Assembly: GCA_036852015.1 (NCBI GenBank) | Contig: JAANDG010000254.1 | Coordinates: 1-64,000 of the forward strand | Direction: 5' to 3' | Source of the DNA: Pelodera strongyloides | Lineage: Eukaryota; Nematoda; Chromadorea; Rhabditida; Rhabditidae | Length of the DNA: 64,000 bases | Part shown: positions 35,491 to 47,215 of the stretch, one piece after another | How the letters are laid out: each line of letters starts with the position of its first letter | How positions within the stretch are numbered: position 1 is the stretch's first letter | Made by a program: the position numbers and the translations under genes | The notes under the pieces: generated by a model | The model's database searches: none | The model's input: the letters and a program-made list of their open reading frames with translations, nothing else | Told to the model about the DNA's origin: nothing

Positions 35491-38012
35491 ATGCTTCTGA
35501 AGAGCGATTCCGTCGAGGTCGGTGACTTGTCGCTTGAACAACTACAACCCAGAGCCAAACACCGTGCAATGGTTAGTAACGTTATTGGTTATTGGAATTT
35601 GATCTTTTTCAAGTAGTTATGAAGATGGAAGAGAATGGAAAATTCTTTGCGGTCTTTGCCTGCACATGTGACATTTTATTCGCATGTTCTTTGCTATCAA
35701 CCGGATTATTGTTTTGGTTTGTTTGATAATTACTCTTAAATGTGAGTGCTAAATTTTAATGTGAATTAGTGGATTTATGCGTCGAACATTTATTCTTGCT
35801 CTCCTACTTAAACTAGGTATTAAAGGAGGAGACATCGAAGTGTACGATTTCTTTCTTCTTATCGATAGATGATGGTATTTGCTTCCAAGAAACATGCCTT
35901 ATGAAGCAAAAACTTTTAATTAGAAGGAATAAATCAATATAATGCTTAGAACTCAATCAAAATTCTTTACCATAGCCTTTGTAATTGTGTGTGTCTCGAG
36001 GGTATCTGATGGACTCAAAATAAGAAAATAAGGGTGCAACTATAGCTAGATACCTGCGGGAGACATACAATAAGAGCCAGATGCCCTCGGGACACAAAGG
36101 CTACGGTCAGGAATTTTGATAAAATTCTAAGCATTATATTGATTTACCCCTTCTAATTAAAGGCTTTTGCTTCATAAGGCATGTTTATTGGAAGCGAATA
36201 CCATCATATATCGATAAGAAGAAAGAAATCGTACACTTAGATCTCGTGCGCCTCCTCCTTTAATGAATAAAACTTTCCCGATTTCTTAACAGGATCGCAC
36301 GCCATGACGCCACCCTGAGAAATGTTCACTTTTTTCAATTTATGATAGTTAAACATTTCAGAACCTAACACATGGACCTATAATTCAAGCACGAAAGCAC
36401 TCAGCAGGCAGTGACGGACCACAATTGGGACGGACCACAGCACTCAGCAGGCAGTGGGAAGCGATGAGTAACTGCAGGTTAGACTTTCTGTTTCTTCCTT
36501 TTCAAGCTATTGTACATTCGCAGTACCTGTAAGCTGTGTTTTTCGCCGTGCATCTTTGTGTCAATCGGCCTATTTAAAGGGACGGGCATTCACTTCGCGA
36601 ATGTTAGTTTATTCCCAAAATGAACCCGTTTTTACCTTTAACAGGCTCACGAAATAAACAGTATTTTTATACTTCAATGTGATATTCCTATTCTCCATAC
36701 TAGTTAACGCATTAGTGCCTAATTTCATATACAATTTATGAACTGTGGCAATTAGTGTATTCGGACGTTCCTTTCCACAGTATATTAGAAATTGAATTAG
36801 CGCGCTTGTCTCAATCTGTCTCAAAATGCCTCTCCAGCACGTGTCTCACGTTCAATTTGCGATTAACCTGATCAAAAAGGCAAGAATACGGTAGAAAGTA
36901 ATTTCGGAATACTCAAATTGCCGTATTTAATCAATTTTAATATGAACTTAGGTACTAATGTGTTAACTGGTATGGAGAACAGCAATATCATACAAAAATA
37001 TTGTTTATCTCGTAGCCTGACCCTTTAAATAATCACCTCATCCCAATAAAAAACGGTGTTTCAACTGCTCTTTCACTGATGGCTGATCAAGAAACTTTCG
37101 ACCACCTTGGCAGGTAGCATGGAGAGGCAAATATGTGCTCATTAAATGAGTGTCCTCATTTTCAGGCATTTCCAACACTGCTGAAAAATTACCCTCTTCC
37201 CTTCCGCCTTCGGCTCTTCCCTTCCGCCTTCGGATTCGCGAAAAAATGAGTTCTCACCAGAATTTTAATTTTCTTCGTATTTGTGTTCTGAGCTACCTAG
37301 TCTATCTATCAGTTTTAGTACATTAGTAGGATTAGGTGCCGTGAACGCTAACGCGCTGCAGTTATAAAACACATGTAAATATAGTTCTAAATAGAGGCCA
37401 GTGAGTATAGTCTCTTGTTTTATAATTGCAGCACTTAATTCTATCAGAAATGAGAATTATACAGATGAGACGTACAGACACTCATATAGTATGATATAGT
37501 GCATAGCTTCTCTTCAGTGTGTTTCTAGTTTATAGATTCGCCGCGCTGCGTGCATTTATGTTTAGCTTATTGTTAGATTAAGATGTGTTACATATTTACT
37601 TTATATAATATTTACAAAGCTATGTAAAAAATATTGTTTGTCTAAATATGATTATATGATATGTACTTAAATTTTGACTGATTGTTTTTCCAGTTTATAT
37701 GAGTCCATAATCATGACGTGAGCTTTAACTAGTAACTACTTACTTACCTGATTTATTCCGTTCCAGTTCATAGCAATAGCTGGTAAATGCAGAAAGTATA
37801 ATTAACTCCCTGTTTTGTCCAGGACTTCTATGTATTTAATTCCCGACCATAATTCTTTTATTGGCTATAAGTATATGCAGCCACTTTTTGTGATGTGTTC
37901 CTTTTACTTTGTGCTACATTCCTGTATTGCTTTTTGTATATTCCCAGAAACTGAAGTAAATAAATACTTATCATGTTTTGTCTTCTGTATGGTATATATT
38001 GTTTATTATTGA
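35491..38012 (+). CDS. Hypothetical protein, about 136 aa, four exons
   Basis: A TTTTTTTAG acceptor 4 bp before the ATG looks like a spliced-leader site. Exons: 35491-35571 (donor GTTAGT), 36362-36477, 37694-37717 (donor GTGAGC) and 37823-38012 (stop). Phases fit and the total is 411 nt. The N-terminus is polar (DLSLEQLQPRAKHRAM); the last exon is hydrophobic and could instead be 3' UTR, since AATAAA occurs inside it at 37959-37964. The first intron holds a palindromic repeat. The BEL element begins 55 bp after the proposed stop and may have displaced the original 3' end. I cannot assign a function. Confidence 0.35.
35818..36265. mobile_element. Palindromic element, TTAAAGGAGG ends
   Basis: Two arms of about 190 bp face each other; shared words include AATTAGAAGG and GATTTCTTTCTTCTTATCGA. 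TTAA is present at both ends. It is in the first intron of the hypothetical plus-strand gene. Confidence 0.75.
36578..37024. mobile_element. Diverged TTAA palindromic element
   Basis: TTAA then AGGGACGGGC on the left and CCTGACCCT then TTAA on the right. The arms around 36645-36830 and 36880-37010 are inverted copies (for example ATACCAGTTAACACATTAGT). It is a relative of the AGGGTCAGGCCC family. Confidence 0.65.
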
Positions 38013-38066
38013 GGTTTTTTTATTTGCGCCAGCTAGTTCCCGGTGCGAATATTCGACGCCCGATTT

Positions 38067-38565
38067 TGTGCGGGTTACTGTGTATGTATTGTGGATGTTG
38101 CTGCTGTGTAGTAAGGAACCCTGGTACAAATATGTATTTATTTCAAATAAAGAAGACAGAAAAGAAACGAGACACTATGATTAGAGAATGCAAAGGTGGG
38201 AACGAATGAGACGGTAAAGGATTCGGACGTTCTAGCACTTAACACCTAGTGCTGCACTTAGAACTGCACTTAGAACTGCACTGCCTAAAACTACTTTCCG
38301 GGTCCCTTATATAGGGCCTCTCCCCTATGCGAATTACGGAAGCAGTGGGACTGGTGCTACTCTCAAATTGGTGGCTGCGGGGATAATTAGCTTGGGTTTC
38401 AATGGGGGAAACCACTATACGATTTTGAAGTATGCGTAACAAGCCACAAGTGGAGAATCCAAAATGAGCCACTATACGACTATAGTGAAAGGGAAATCCA
38501 AATGGTATGCAATACATGACAAATGGAAATAATATGTTTGTAAATGTTGCCGAAGAGTCGGCACA
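38067..38565 (-). repeat. 3' LTR of the BEL/Pao element
   Basis: 499 bp, TGTGCGGG to CGGCACA on the plus strand. On the minus strand it holds TATATAAG (38306-38313) and AATAAA (38137-38142). No polypurine tract is visible on the coding strand just before it; the adjacent sequence is GC-rich (CCCCGCGGCCCGGAG). Confidence 0.95.
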
Positions 38566-38800
38566 CTCCGGGCCGCGGGGCACTGATTTGCCGGGCTTTG
38601 GTGAGGAGAAGGAGTCGGGGCGACCAGGAGGAAGGGAGACTTCGGCTAGGCAGCCGGTACCTTTACTGTAACCTCAACTCACTCTTATTTTCACAATGCA
38701 GTTTAGTTTCTCAACTCATTTTAATTTTTTCGCTAATGGGATTCTCTTTTGTTGCTTTCCTACCGTAGCTGTTGTAGACATATTGATTAGTTAATTCCCC

Positions 38801-38806
38801 TTATAA
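38801..38806 (+). promoter_or_regulatory. TATA-like box before the antisense gene
   Basis: TTATAA within CCCCTTATAAGGGG, 50 bp before the ATG at 38856, followed by a GC-rich stretch. The spacing suits a core promoter. Confidence 0.4.
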
Positions 38807-38855
38807 GGGGCGCTGGGGCGCGGCGCGTGTATTAGTTATAATTGATACCGTCACT

Positions 38856-39255
38856 ATGCGTTGGATTATTCTCTTCTTGCTAATGGCTGTTGTGACATCT
38901 GCTTATCGCCTTCGTCTCGCTAAGCATTGCTATGCTTGCGACCTGTGTGTCTATAGAGATGGGGCCGCTATTGGAGCCGATGACACCTGCGTAACTTTTG
39001 AAGAAGTGATGAGTGCTCCTTTGTTCTGTCTGTTGCATTCTAAGGATCAATATTTGCTGACTGGAAAGAGGTGGGCATAATTTTATTAGTCTCTATCTTT
39101 CTGTTTCTATGTCGGCTTGGATTTTTTTTGTTTGGTAGTTGTGGACATCGTGCTTAGTTTTATGTTTTAGTGATCATTCCTGCGAATTGGTTTCTGTGTC
39201 GTCCCGCTTCTATGGAATTGTTGCAGTGCTTACGCTTGCCTTTGTTCTGGGCTAA
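38856..39255 (+). CDS. Small secreted or GPI-like Cys-rich protein, antisense within the retroelement
   Basis: Exon 1 is 38856-39070 and exon 2 is 39171-39255; the 100 bp intron starts GTGGGC and ends TATGTTTTAG. The spliced frame gives 99 aa. It starts with a clear signal peptide (MRWIILFLLMAVVTSA), then a Cys-rich start of the mature chain (KHCYACDLC), three further cysteines, and a hydrophobic C-terminal tail (FYGIVAVLTLAFVLG) ending the protein, as in GPI-anchor signals or a single membrane span. A TTATAA box at 38801-38806 lies 50 bp before the ATG. The CxxCxxC start recalls Ly6/uPAR-type domains, but the usual C-terminal Cys-Asn is absent, so the family is open. The gene is opposite to gag-pol-env, so its intron would not be removed from the retroelement RNA. 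The donor is weak, which is the main doubt. Confidence 0.45.
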
Positions 39256-39721
39256 GGATTTGGTTTCTCAGTGTTAAAAATTGAATTTGCATGTTGAGTA
39301 TTGATGTTGATTTGTTGCACATAATTCGGTTGCGATTACATTTATTATTGTTCACGAAGATAGAAAGCAGCATATAAAGGATAAGTGGTGCGTGTAGTGG
39401 GCGGGATTTACCTTCCCTTAATGACCTTTCTGGCATGGGTGAATTGAAGATGCGCAAGCTGGCTGGAAGTAGTGCTTCTCTAATTATCTTTCTGGTATGT
39501 GTGAATTGAATATGCGGATTGTGTGCCCATTGTATGGGAGTGGCTTTAATGAGTCTACCAGCGTGCGCAATGCGCTTGGTCCTATTTGTGCTTGGAACGC
39601 GGTGGGAGAATTTCCAATAATAGTGTATGCAGGCATATAATTATTGTCTGGTTCAATGAAAGGAGGTTTATATCTCAAATATGCTAAATTGTTGTAGTGT
39701 TGTTCGATGCAACTTTTATTT
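39256..39721. other. Retroelement stretch between env stop and antisense gene
   Basis: No long frame and no clear signal. Short diverged repeats near 39420 and 39490 (TTTCTGGYATGNGTGAATTGA) suggest an internal duplication of about 70 bp. Confidence 0.4.
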
Positions 39722-40775
39722 CTATAATAAACAATATTTAATGCATATGGGCACTATCTTCATTAGTGCATAAATAATAGCAATGGTTATTATTGTGTAT
39801 CCTAGAATGGATGGTAGGTTTGTCATGACGTTCCAAGCTACATGTAAAAAATCTGGTAAATGAAGGGGGTTTACAACGACTGTTGTCGAGTTTTTAATTC
39901 CGATAGCTTTGTTTACTTGGTCTGAAAAGTTGTCGGTATTAATATAGAATAGTGTACCTTGTAATTGAATAGCTATGTTTCGTGAACCACATGTTACATA
40001 GCATGTTTCTGAAATTATTGCCTTGTTAAATGTACGGCGGATCTCGGTAGTGATCCCATTTTCGTCACACCTTAGGGTGGATATAAATGAATCTTCACAT
40101 TGGATGTGAGCGCGTGTTTTCTGTTCAGAGTGACATGATATACGGGTGGTTGCTCCCGCGCTATGGCAGTTATAGCAACCTGTATAGGGTGTAAAAGAGG
40201 TAATTTTACAGTCAGCAGAAGTTTCTTTGCTGATTACTTGAAAGGTTGAACTTAGGCGAAAGTTTAGGTGAAAAGGTACATTAAACATCTGCATGGTCGG
40301 TAGATTGTTTTCAGTTTGTGTGAGTTCATAGTATTCTCCTACAAGAGGTAGTGCTCTGGTATGATCGCCTAATTCTTTGAACAGATCTCTCTTGCTACAA
40401 TAACATATTCCTTCCCATTCTCCTGGGGCACATATGCAAGTTTCTTTATATTTGCATTGACCGTTTTCATCACAGTTCAAGGCTGGAACGGGTGCTTCTC
40501 TGGGTACTATCGCTATGCGATTATTTGCTTGTAAAAACGTGTCGTGAGCAAAAGGTAAGGTAGTGGCTTGGTTCATAGATACGAGTGTTATGAGTGAATT
40601 GCTAATATGACCTTGATTGCTTTCAAATAAAGTTAGAGTGGCGTTAGCTGATTCGTTTGGTGTTCTATGTACAAAATCTAGAACTATCTGTGGTATCCAT
40701 TGATCGCAATGATACATTTGGAAGAAAGTATTGTTTGTAGGAACTGCGTATGTTCTGTAGAACACTGACGAAACT
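39722..40775 (-). CDS. env: Envelope Gc-like glycoprotein, C-terminal part (interrupted)
   Basis: This is the C-terminal portion of the envelope precursor. It is Cys-rich (including TGCYNCHSAG, a motif type seen near the end of phlebovirus-type fusion proteins), has several N-glycosylation sites, a membrane span near the end (TIITIAIIYALMKIVPIC) and a very short cytoplasmic tail. Nematode BEL elements such as the Cer7 group are known to carry envelopes related to phlebovirus glycoproteins, and the pattern fits. The open frame extends into the inserted GC-rich array up to 40984, but that part is insertion sequence. The N-terminal part lies beyond the insertion, upstream of 43326. Confidence 0.8.
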
Positions 40776-43326
40776 TGGCGTGCAAGCCGCGTGACAACGG
40801 CGTGCAGCGTGCATTTGGCAACGTGGTGGCGTGCAAAAATGCACGCGAAACGGTACGGCGTGCAACTTGCCCGCCGATACCACGCCGCTTGCACGCCAAA
40901 AGCCCGAGACGAAATGGCGTGGGTACGGCGTGCAAGTTGCACGCCGTGCCCACGCCGCTTGCACGCCAACCGATTATTCCCCAAATTAGTGTCCTAAATA
41001 CCGTAGTGACAAGCTCGTGCGCAGCATGCTAGAGTTGGCAGACACACAGTGAATATTTTTTTCGTCATCATCGATCGATCCACCTGCTGGTTTTTTGGTT
41101 GAATAATTTGTTGTTCGTTTATTTTACGTATGTTTTTTTTTTAGCTTTTATCCAACCGGATGTATGACTAGTCTCAGTAATATGTTTTCGGCCAGTGTTT
41201 GTACTGGGGACTGCCCAAAATAAATCACTATTCGAAAATTTACGTTTTAGATCGATGTTCTTTATTTAACTATGTATTTTGTGTCCGTGTGTGTAAAATG
41301 CTTGTACTTCTCTCCTGCCGCTCTGATTTCAAGAATGTTGTTCAGGTTTTGTCCGTTCTCGTTCTCGCCGGACGCAACATAAAATGGGCACGAGCACGAG
41401 CCAAAGAAGGTATTTATTTGATCCTTTTATTTTCCTCAGCGGCATATGAATACTTTGATACAAGACAATATTCGTAGCAAATGTGTTCACCATGTAGTAT
41501 GCCATGTTGCCTGTTTTGCATTTAACCCCAAATACGGAGTGAAAACATTTACTTATTTTTATTTATCATACTCTCGTCATAAAATCAGTTAATTCGACTA
41601 CACAGTTACTAATCAACATACTACATAAATGAGGATATAGCGTATAGCCTATGTTACGCATTTATTTGTTTGTACTCCCTGCGTACGTGAATAGGTATAT
41701 GTTGTTCTTACGTCTAGTATTGTAGTGGTTACAAATATCGAACGCAGAGTCATGTTACCTTTATTCAAGTCACCACTCAATTTAGCTTCACCCAGAGGAA
41801 GGTGCCAGGCCATGGATTGCTTCCACCATATTGAAATACAGTAAGTCTTGTCTAATGTTTTCATTTTTTCACGTTCGGTCATTATAGTTGTGTTTTTGCA
41901 GCAACCTCTGAGATTTGAGAAGAAGATTGCGACGAAAAAGAATATAGTAGATAAAATTGCTGTATAAAAGGTTGTATTCTCATGTGACTTTGCAGAAGAC
42001 GAATGATCCTTAATTTTTGTGGATGTGGACAATACATGGAATCCAACCGTGTCCAGGCGACACGCGACAGCTCAATTATATAACAGGTATACTTTTTCTC
42101 ATTAATCATTATTCATTATATACTTCAAATAATAGTAAAGATAGTTCAGCCGATGATACAATGTTTTTCTTATCTCTGTTGTACTGTTGACAGTAGTGTG
42201 TTTTAGTTGTGCCAATGAAGCACCAACTATGCGCACAACATGCCGGCCAGCAAGCATCTTCGCGGCTCCCATGAAAAATAGGTATGTATTTGTTAACTAC
42301 CCATTCGTTTGTCTAGTGTAAATAGAAGAACGACAACGATCAGTTGTGTCTTATTGCAACGCTTTAATTGTGCACTATCTACTGGTGCATAAGGACGTGC
42401 TTGACTGTTAATTATAGTGCACCCAGTCAGGCTGAATATGCAAATCGAATATTCGAATTTACATATTCAGGCGCTTATGTATTTCAATACACGTCTGGGG
42501 TGGAAATGCTAGTTTAGAATTAGTTTTGCGCGTTTTGACAGCTTACATATTCGCTTTAGCGTGCGCAATATCTCCATTTGGGTGTGATGGGAAGATGTTG
42601 CTTAATTATGAATGTTGTCCTGACTATTTTAAGTGTGGATTTAAATAGGATAATATTGCTCTTTACTTGATATTTTATCTTTTAGGCGAAGCTTTGCCGT
42701 TGCTGGACCTGAAGCCACATGCTGATTGGCTGTAGATGCGGACACCACACGATAACCTAGATATTTGTTATGCTTGGAAATATTTTAAGGTTTACTATGT
42801 AAGTTTCAGTGCATGGCGTCTAAGTTCAGATGCAGTATTCTATGCATTTATATGTTAAGCGTAATCTTTACAAAACATTCCCTCATATTATGTGTAAAAA
42901 ATTCCTGTGCTATATATATTCTGATTTGTTTAACATTTGTGGATTTGTGCATTTTTTCATTATGTGTTTGCTATTTCTCGAAAAAATAAATGATTTGTTC
43001 TTATATTTGTTGTATAATGATTGATGTGTTATAGTTTTGTTTATTAGTTGATTAGGAATGCATTCTATACGGTAAGTACCAGTTTCTGGTAATTATTTAG
43101 CATCGGTTTAGTACTGATCTGGGACCTGCCTGGCACGGTCCTTCATTTTTCGGCGTGCAAGCCGCGTGGTTCCGGCGTGCAAGCGGCATCGTGGTGGCGT
43201 GCAGGCGGCCACGTCCCGGCGTGCAAGCCGCGTGGGTACGGCGTGCAACCCTGCACGCCATAACCCAACGGCGTGCCACTTTTTTCATACCCGCCTGCAC
43301 GCCGTTGTCACGCGGCTTGCACGCCA
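40776..43326. mobile_element. 2.55 kb element inserted in env, GC-rich terminal arrays
   Basis: The ends are perfect 31 bp inverted repeats starting TGGCGTGCAAGCCGCGTGAC. Behind each end is an array of about 200 bp made of GGCGTGCAAG-type words in both orientations. The 2.1 kb interior (about 40990-43130) is AT-rich. It holds a plus-strand frame at 41199-41477 and a minus-strand frame at 41649-42032 with one hydrophobic span, neither recognisable. No transposase is seen and no target duplication is obvious. A smaller cluster of the same motif lies at 26738-26850. Superfamily unknown. Confidence 0.75.
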
Positions 43327-46300
43327 TTTTTCTCGTTGCTAGACAGCCTCCATCAAAATAGAAACACTCGCATGTCCATCCTCCACAGGATGTTGCGCAA
43401 TAGGATTGACCTGGGTACTGGTTTGCCGTTGCCAGATCTGGGATCATTGTGTCCGGGTGTATACCAGCACACTTGGATCCGGTGCATAATGAGTTTCCTG
43501 CGCACCTTTTGGATGATTCTACTTCAACTGTGACATTTCTTGTATACGTTATATCTGATTTGACGCACCTATAAGATGCGTATCTTGCTTTGATTACGTA
43601 TTGGTCATAAATCGTGTCGTTTAGTACTATGTTTATGCAAACTTCTTTAGTGTTTGGTGTGAAAAATATATCCTGTATGGTTTGTAGCTTGCATTTGTCA
43701 TTTTTGCAAATTGTTTCATTATGCGATATGCTTATAGTGTTATCGCATGTACTTACTGAGCTAATTAGTGCTAACATAATGGTCAAGAATGTGACGTTAC
43801 TTCTCGCTGTGGGTACCTTAAAGTGCGTTTTTACTAGCCGTAGTCTTTCTTTCAGACTTGCGTTGCTAGAACTAGAACGGTTTGACCTTATGGATTTTCT
43901 TGAGCATACGCTTGGGCGTCTTTTCTCATTTTTAGGGGGTCTAGGTAAGCCTAATTCCTCTAATTCTTGCTCTTCTGGTTCATTTCGTCTGCGAATACGG
44001 TTGATGATTTTCCGAACAATGAAAATGCAAAACTCGATGCTTTCTTTAGTTTCTCCGAATCTGCAACATATATTGAACAGTAACCATAGGAACAGTACTT
44101 TACCTATTAGGATTGTGGATACTAACGTTATCACTTTCTTTGGTTGACAGGTTGGGTTCAACAAATTTTCCAAACAATAAATGCAATTAATATTCTCGCA
44201 ATATGGTTTTGCTTCGCACATCTTTTCTTTAACGTCAAATTTAGTTCCATCAAAATATTTCCAGCGAACGCTATGCTGGTGTAGTGACACATGTTTTGGA
44301 AGAGGTAATTCGGTGTCTTCCCTGGGTGAGAGGTGTTCTAGACAGTAAGACTGCTTGACTTGTAGCGTGCGGATGCAAACTTTGTAGGGATGGTCCTTGA
44401 CTGGGTTACTATCATGTAGTTTAACTGAACCTCTGGTACACGTGATACTAGTTGGAGAGTCTTCTTGCTCTTTTTTAAAATGATCATTAATGTTGAAGCG
44501 TGGTGCTTCTGTGGTGGTGAACGTTTGTTTTTTCACTTCGTTGAAAACGCTGTCATGTAGCGAATCTTCAGGAAATCGTTCTTGCGTACGACCTTTTATT
44601 ATGTTGGTGGGTATGTGGTTTTTGAGCTTAAGTCTGTCCGTGTGTGACATTATATTGTCTAGAGCTTCTGTCTTTGTGGGAGCGTCACGTCTGCTCAATT
44701 GCGTGTTTTCATTAGTGACTGGGAGGACCTTAAATTCTATTTGCTCTAAGGCTTCCGATTTTGAGAATATGCTTGGTACCAGTTTTGGGATTTTAGTAGT
44801 GGTAGTTGTAGTTGAACTAGTGATCGGATGTGTTTTTTGGGATATAGTCGTGGTTTGGACTTGTTGTGTGACTGGCATCCTAGTTGTTGCTTCTGTTTGT
44901 CTCAGGGTTATAGGTACTGTAACAACTTTCGGCGTGGTTGTTGTCATTTTCTCAGTAGTACTAGTTTTTGTAGGTTTGCTGGTAGTACTAGTTATGAAGG
45001 GTTTGCTCGTAGTAGCTTGTGTATGTTTGATTGTGGTATGATCATGTGTTGTATATGAGAGCGAAGTAGTGGGTAATCTGGTTGTGGGAGCGGTAGGTAT
45101 TTTATCCCATATTTCCTTTGGAACATTTCCGATTTGTGATGCATGTGTTTGCGTGATGCACATGAGGAAAAATGTGCAATATAATGCTGATTTGAAATTA
45201 ATGACGCCTCTAAGTTGTGGGGCGCTATTAGATTGGGATTTGGATTTTGGTGATCTCTCCTCGTTTAGAGGGAGCTGTCCCTGCGAATCATTTTTCTCTT
45301 CCGTTTCTATGTTGTCTTCAGGCAAATTTGCTAGTAAGAATTTCTGCAAGTGTTTTGCACTGTTCTCGTGTTCCATTATTGGAGTAAATAGGAAATTGAT
45401 TTCGGGCAACATTTTTTCTGTCATAAGTTCATATTCGAACTGTAGATACTTGTATGAACGGTTTATTTCACGACATTGCTTAAAGGATTCTTCTTGGTCC
45501 TTCTCAAATTTCTTATGCATTTCATAAATATTGGTTTCTTCCGTGATAAATTCGTCTTCATGCATGTTGTTCAGAATTTCGATAGCTTTATCGAAATTTT
45601 CAGTTATTGCTCTTTCTAGAGCTGAGAGTTCGCTTCTTCTATTCTTTAGGGAAGCAATGAATGTCTCATTAGTATCTGCTTCTAAATGCGCGACGGTTGT
45701 CGCTTCGATTTGGACATTGAGTTTGTACAACTGACTCTTACATATCTCTGTATATTTTTCTGTGAGTACTTTGAGTGTAGAGTTCAACCCTCTGAGGCTT
45801 TCCATAGCTGACATACTATGAACTTCTTGGATTTGCTCCTGTGTTGGGTCTGGTGAGCCTGTTCGTGGCTCATTATCGATGCTGATGGAGTTAACGTGTG
45901 CTTGTATTTTCTGGCCAATTGATTCTCTTATTTCTAACGGAACAAGTAATTGGATTGGTCTGCTGATTATATTACCGTTGTGAGATTTCAGGTGAGCTGA
46001 ACGTACAAATCCATCACGGCCTCTGTTTAGACTCACAATTTTGCCAAGTTTCCATTTGTATCTCGGCTGGTTTTCGTCTTTTATCATGACTACCTCGTTT
46101 ACTTGCGGTTCTTTCTCCGCACTGTGGGCTGTGTTTTTTACCTTGGAATGCTCGAACACTTTATTAGTCGTCAAATAATCGCGTTTCCAAATTTTCCAAA
46201 ATCTGTCGACATGTTTGGTCACACCTTCTAGGGAGTTTGTATATGTTAGGTATTCATCTTGTAAGTCTGACATATCAAAGAAAGGGGTGTTTATTTTTGG

Positions 46301-47215
46301 AGTAATAAGATCGATGGGTCTAATTACTTCCTGATCGTCATCGGTGTCATTTACATACGTTATTGGTCTTTGGTTGACACATTTCTCAGCTTCAATTACG
46401 ATTGTTTCGAATTTTGAACGGGACAATAGTGAATTTCCTAATGCATGTCTTAGTGCTTTCTTCAGTAGTCCTACCATGCGTTCTACGCATCCGTTTTGCC
46501 AAGGTGCATATGCTGCGTTAAAATGCCAATTAAGTTTTGTTTCAGCAGTATTTTCCACTAGTTGATCGATGGTGCGGATCTGTCCGAGTATTTTGCTAGA
46601 CAGCGTGAAGGTTGTTGCATTGTCCGAAACTATGTTCTTGGGATATCCTCTTCTGGCGAAAAATCTTCGTAACGCTAACATGAATTCGTCGACTGACAGG
46701 GAATAAACTACTTCTATGTGCAATAAACGTGATGCTAGACATGTAAATAATGCTATGTAAGCTTTCATGGATTGAAGGGTACCATCTTTTTCGACTTGAA
46801 ACGGACCTGCGAAGTCCAGTGCTGTATTGGTAAACGGGTGAGATTTCTGAACTCTTTCTTTAGGTAAATGAGGTAAGGGGGCTTGCGGAAAAGGGTGATT
46901 GTTTACTTTCCGACACTTAGAACAAGTTTTCAGTGCCGATTTTACGGCGTTTCTTACTTTCGGTGCATAATAGTTTTCGTTGAAAATTCCCATTACTGTG
47001 TTTAAACCACCATGTTGGCAGTGTTCGTGAATGTCCATAATGATCAAATAACAAAGTCTAGAATTTGCTTTCAGTACCACTCGCTCATTTACAAGTTCTG
47101 GGTCGTTTTCGCGACGGTGTCTGTGATATACGATACCTTCTTTTGCGTACATGTTTATCTCCACATTTTCCTGAATGGAAAATTCCTTCTGGTGTTGTCT
47201 GATCAGGGTTGTTTC
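43327..47215 (-). CDS. Integrase plus envelope precursor N-terminal part (one open frame)
   Basis: The open frame runs from 47290 to 43097, but retroelement sequence is only 47215-43327. It begins with the end of RNase H/connection, then the integrase zinc-binding domain (CSKCRKVNNH), the DDE core (ALDFAGPF, IVSDNATTF, PWQNGCVERM) and a DUF5641-type tail (KWKLGKIVSLNRGRDG). A coiled-coil region follows, then a signal-like segment (ALYCTFFLMCITQTHAS) that should start the envelope. After this come a Thr-rich mucin-like stretch, a Gn-like Cys-rich part with a membrane span (ILIGKVLFLWLLFNICC), a second internal signal (FLTIMLALISSVSTC) and the start of Gc. Env is probably made from a spliced RNA, as in other retroelements with env. 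The frame is cut by insertions on both sides (47216 and 43326). Confidence 0.88.

Noticed and set aside
38856..39255. Firm assignment of the antisense product to the Ly6/uPAR family
   Set aside because: The CxxCxxC start is suggestive, but the diagnostic C-terminal Cys-Asn and the full cysteine set are not there.
40684..41032. Arg/Cys-rich frames at the env insertion ends
   Set aside because: They translate the GGCGTGCAAG arrays in various frames and strands.
44490..45041. Plus-strand gene opposite the Thr-rich env region
   Set aside because: It is the antisense shadow of the mucin-like stretch; Val-rich composition follows from Thr codons.
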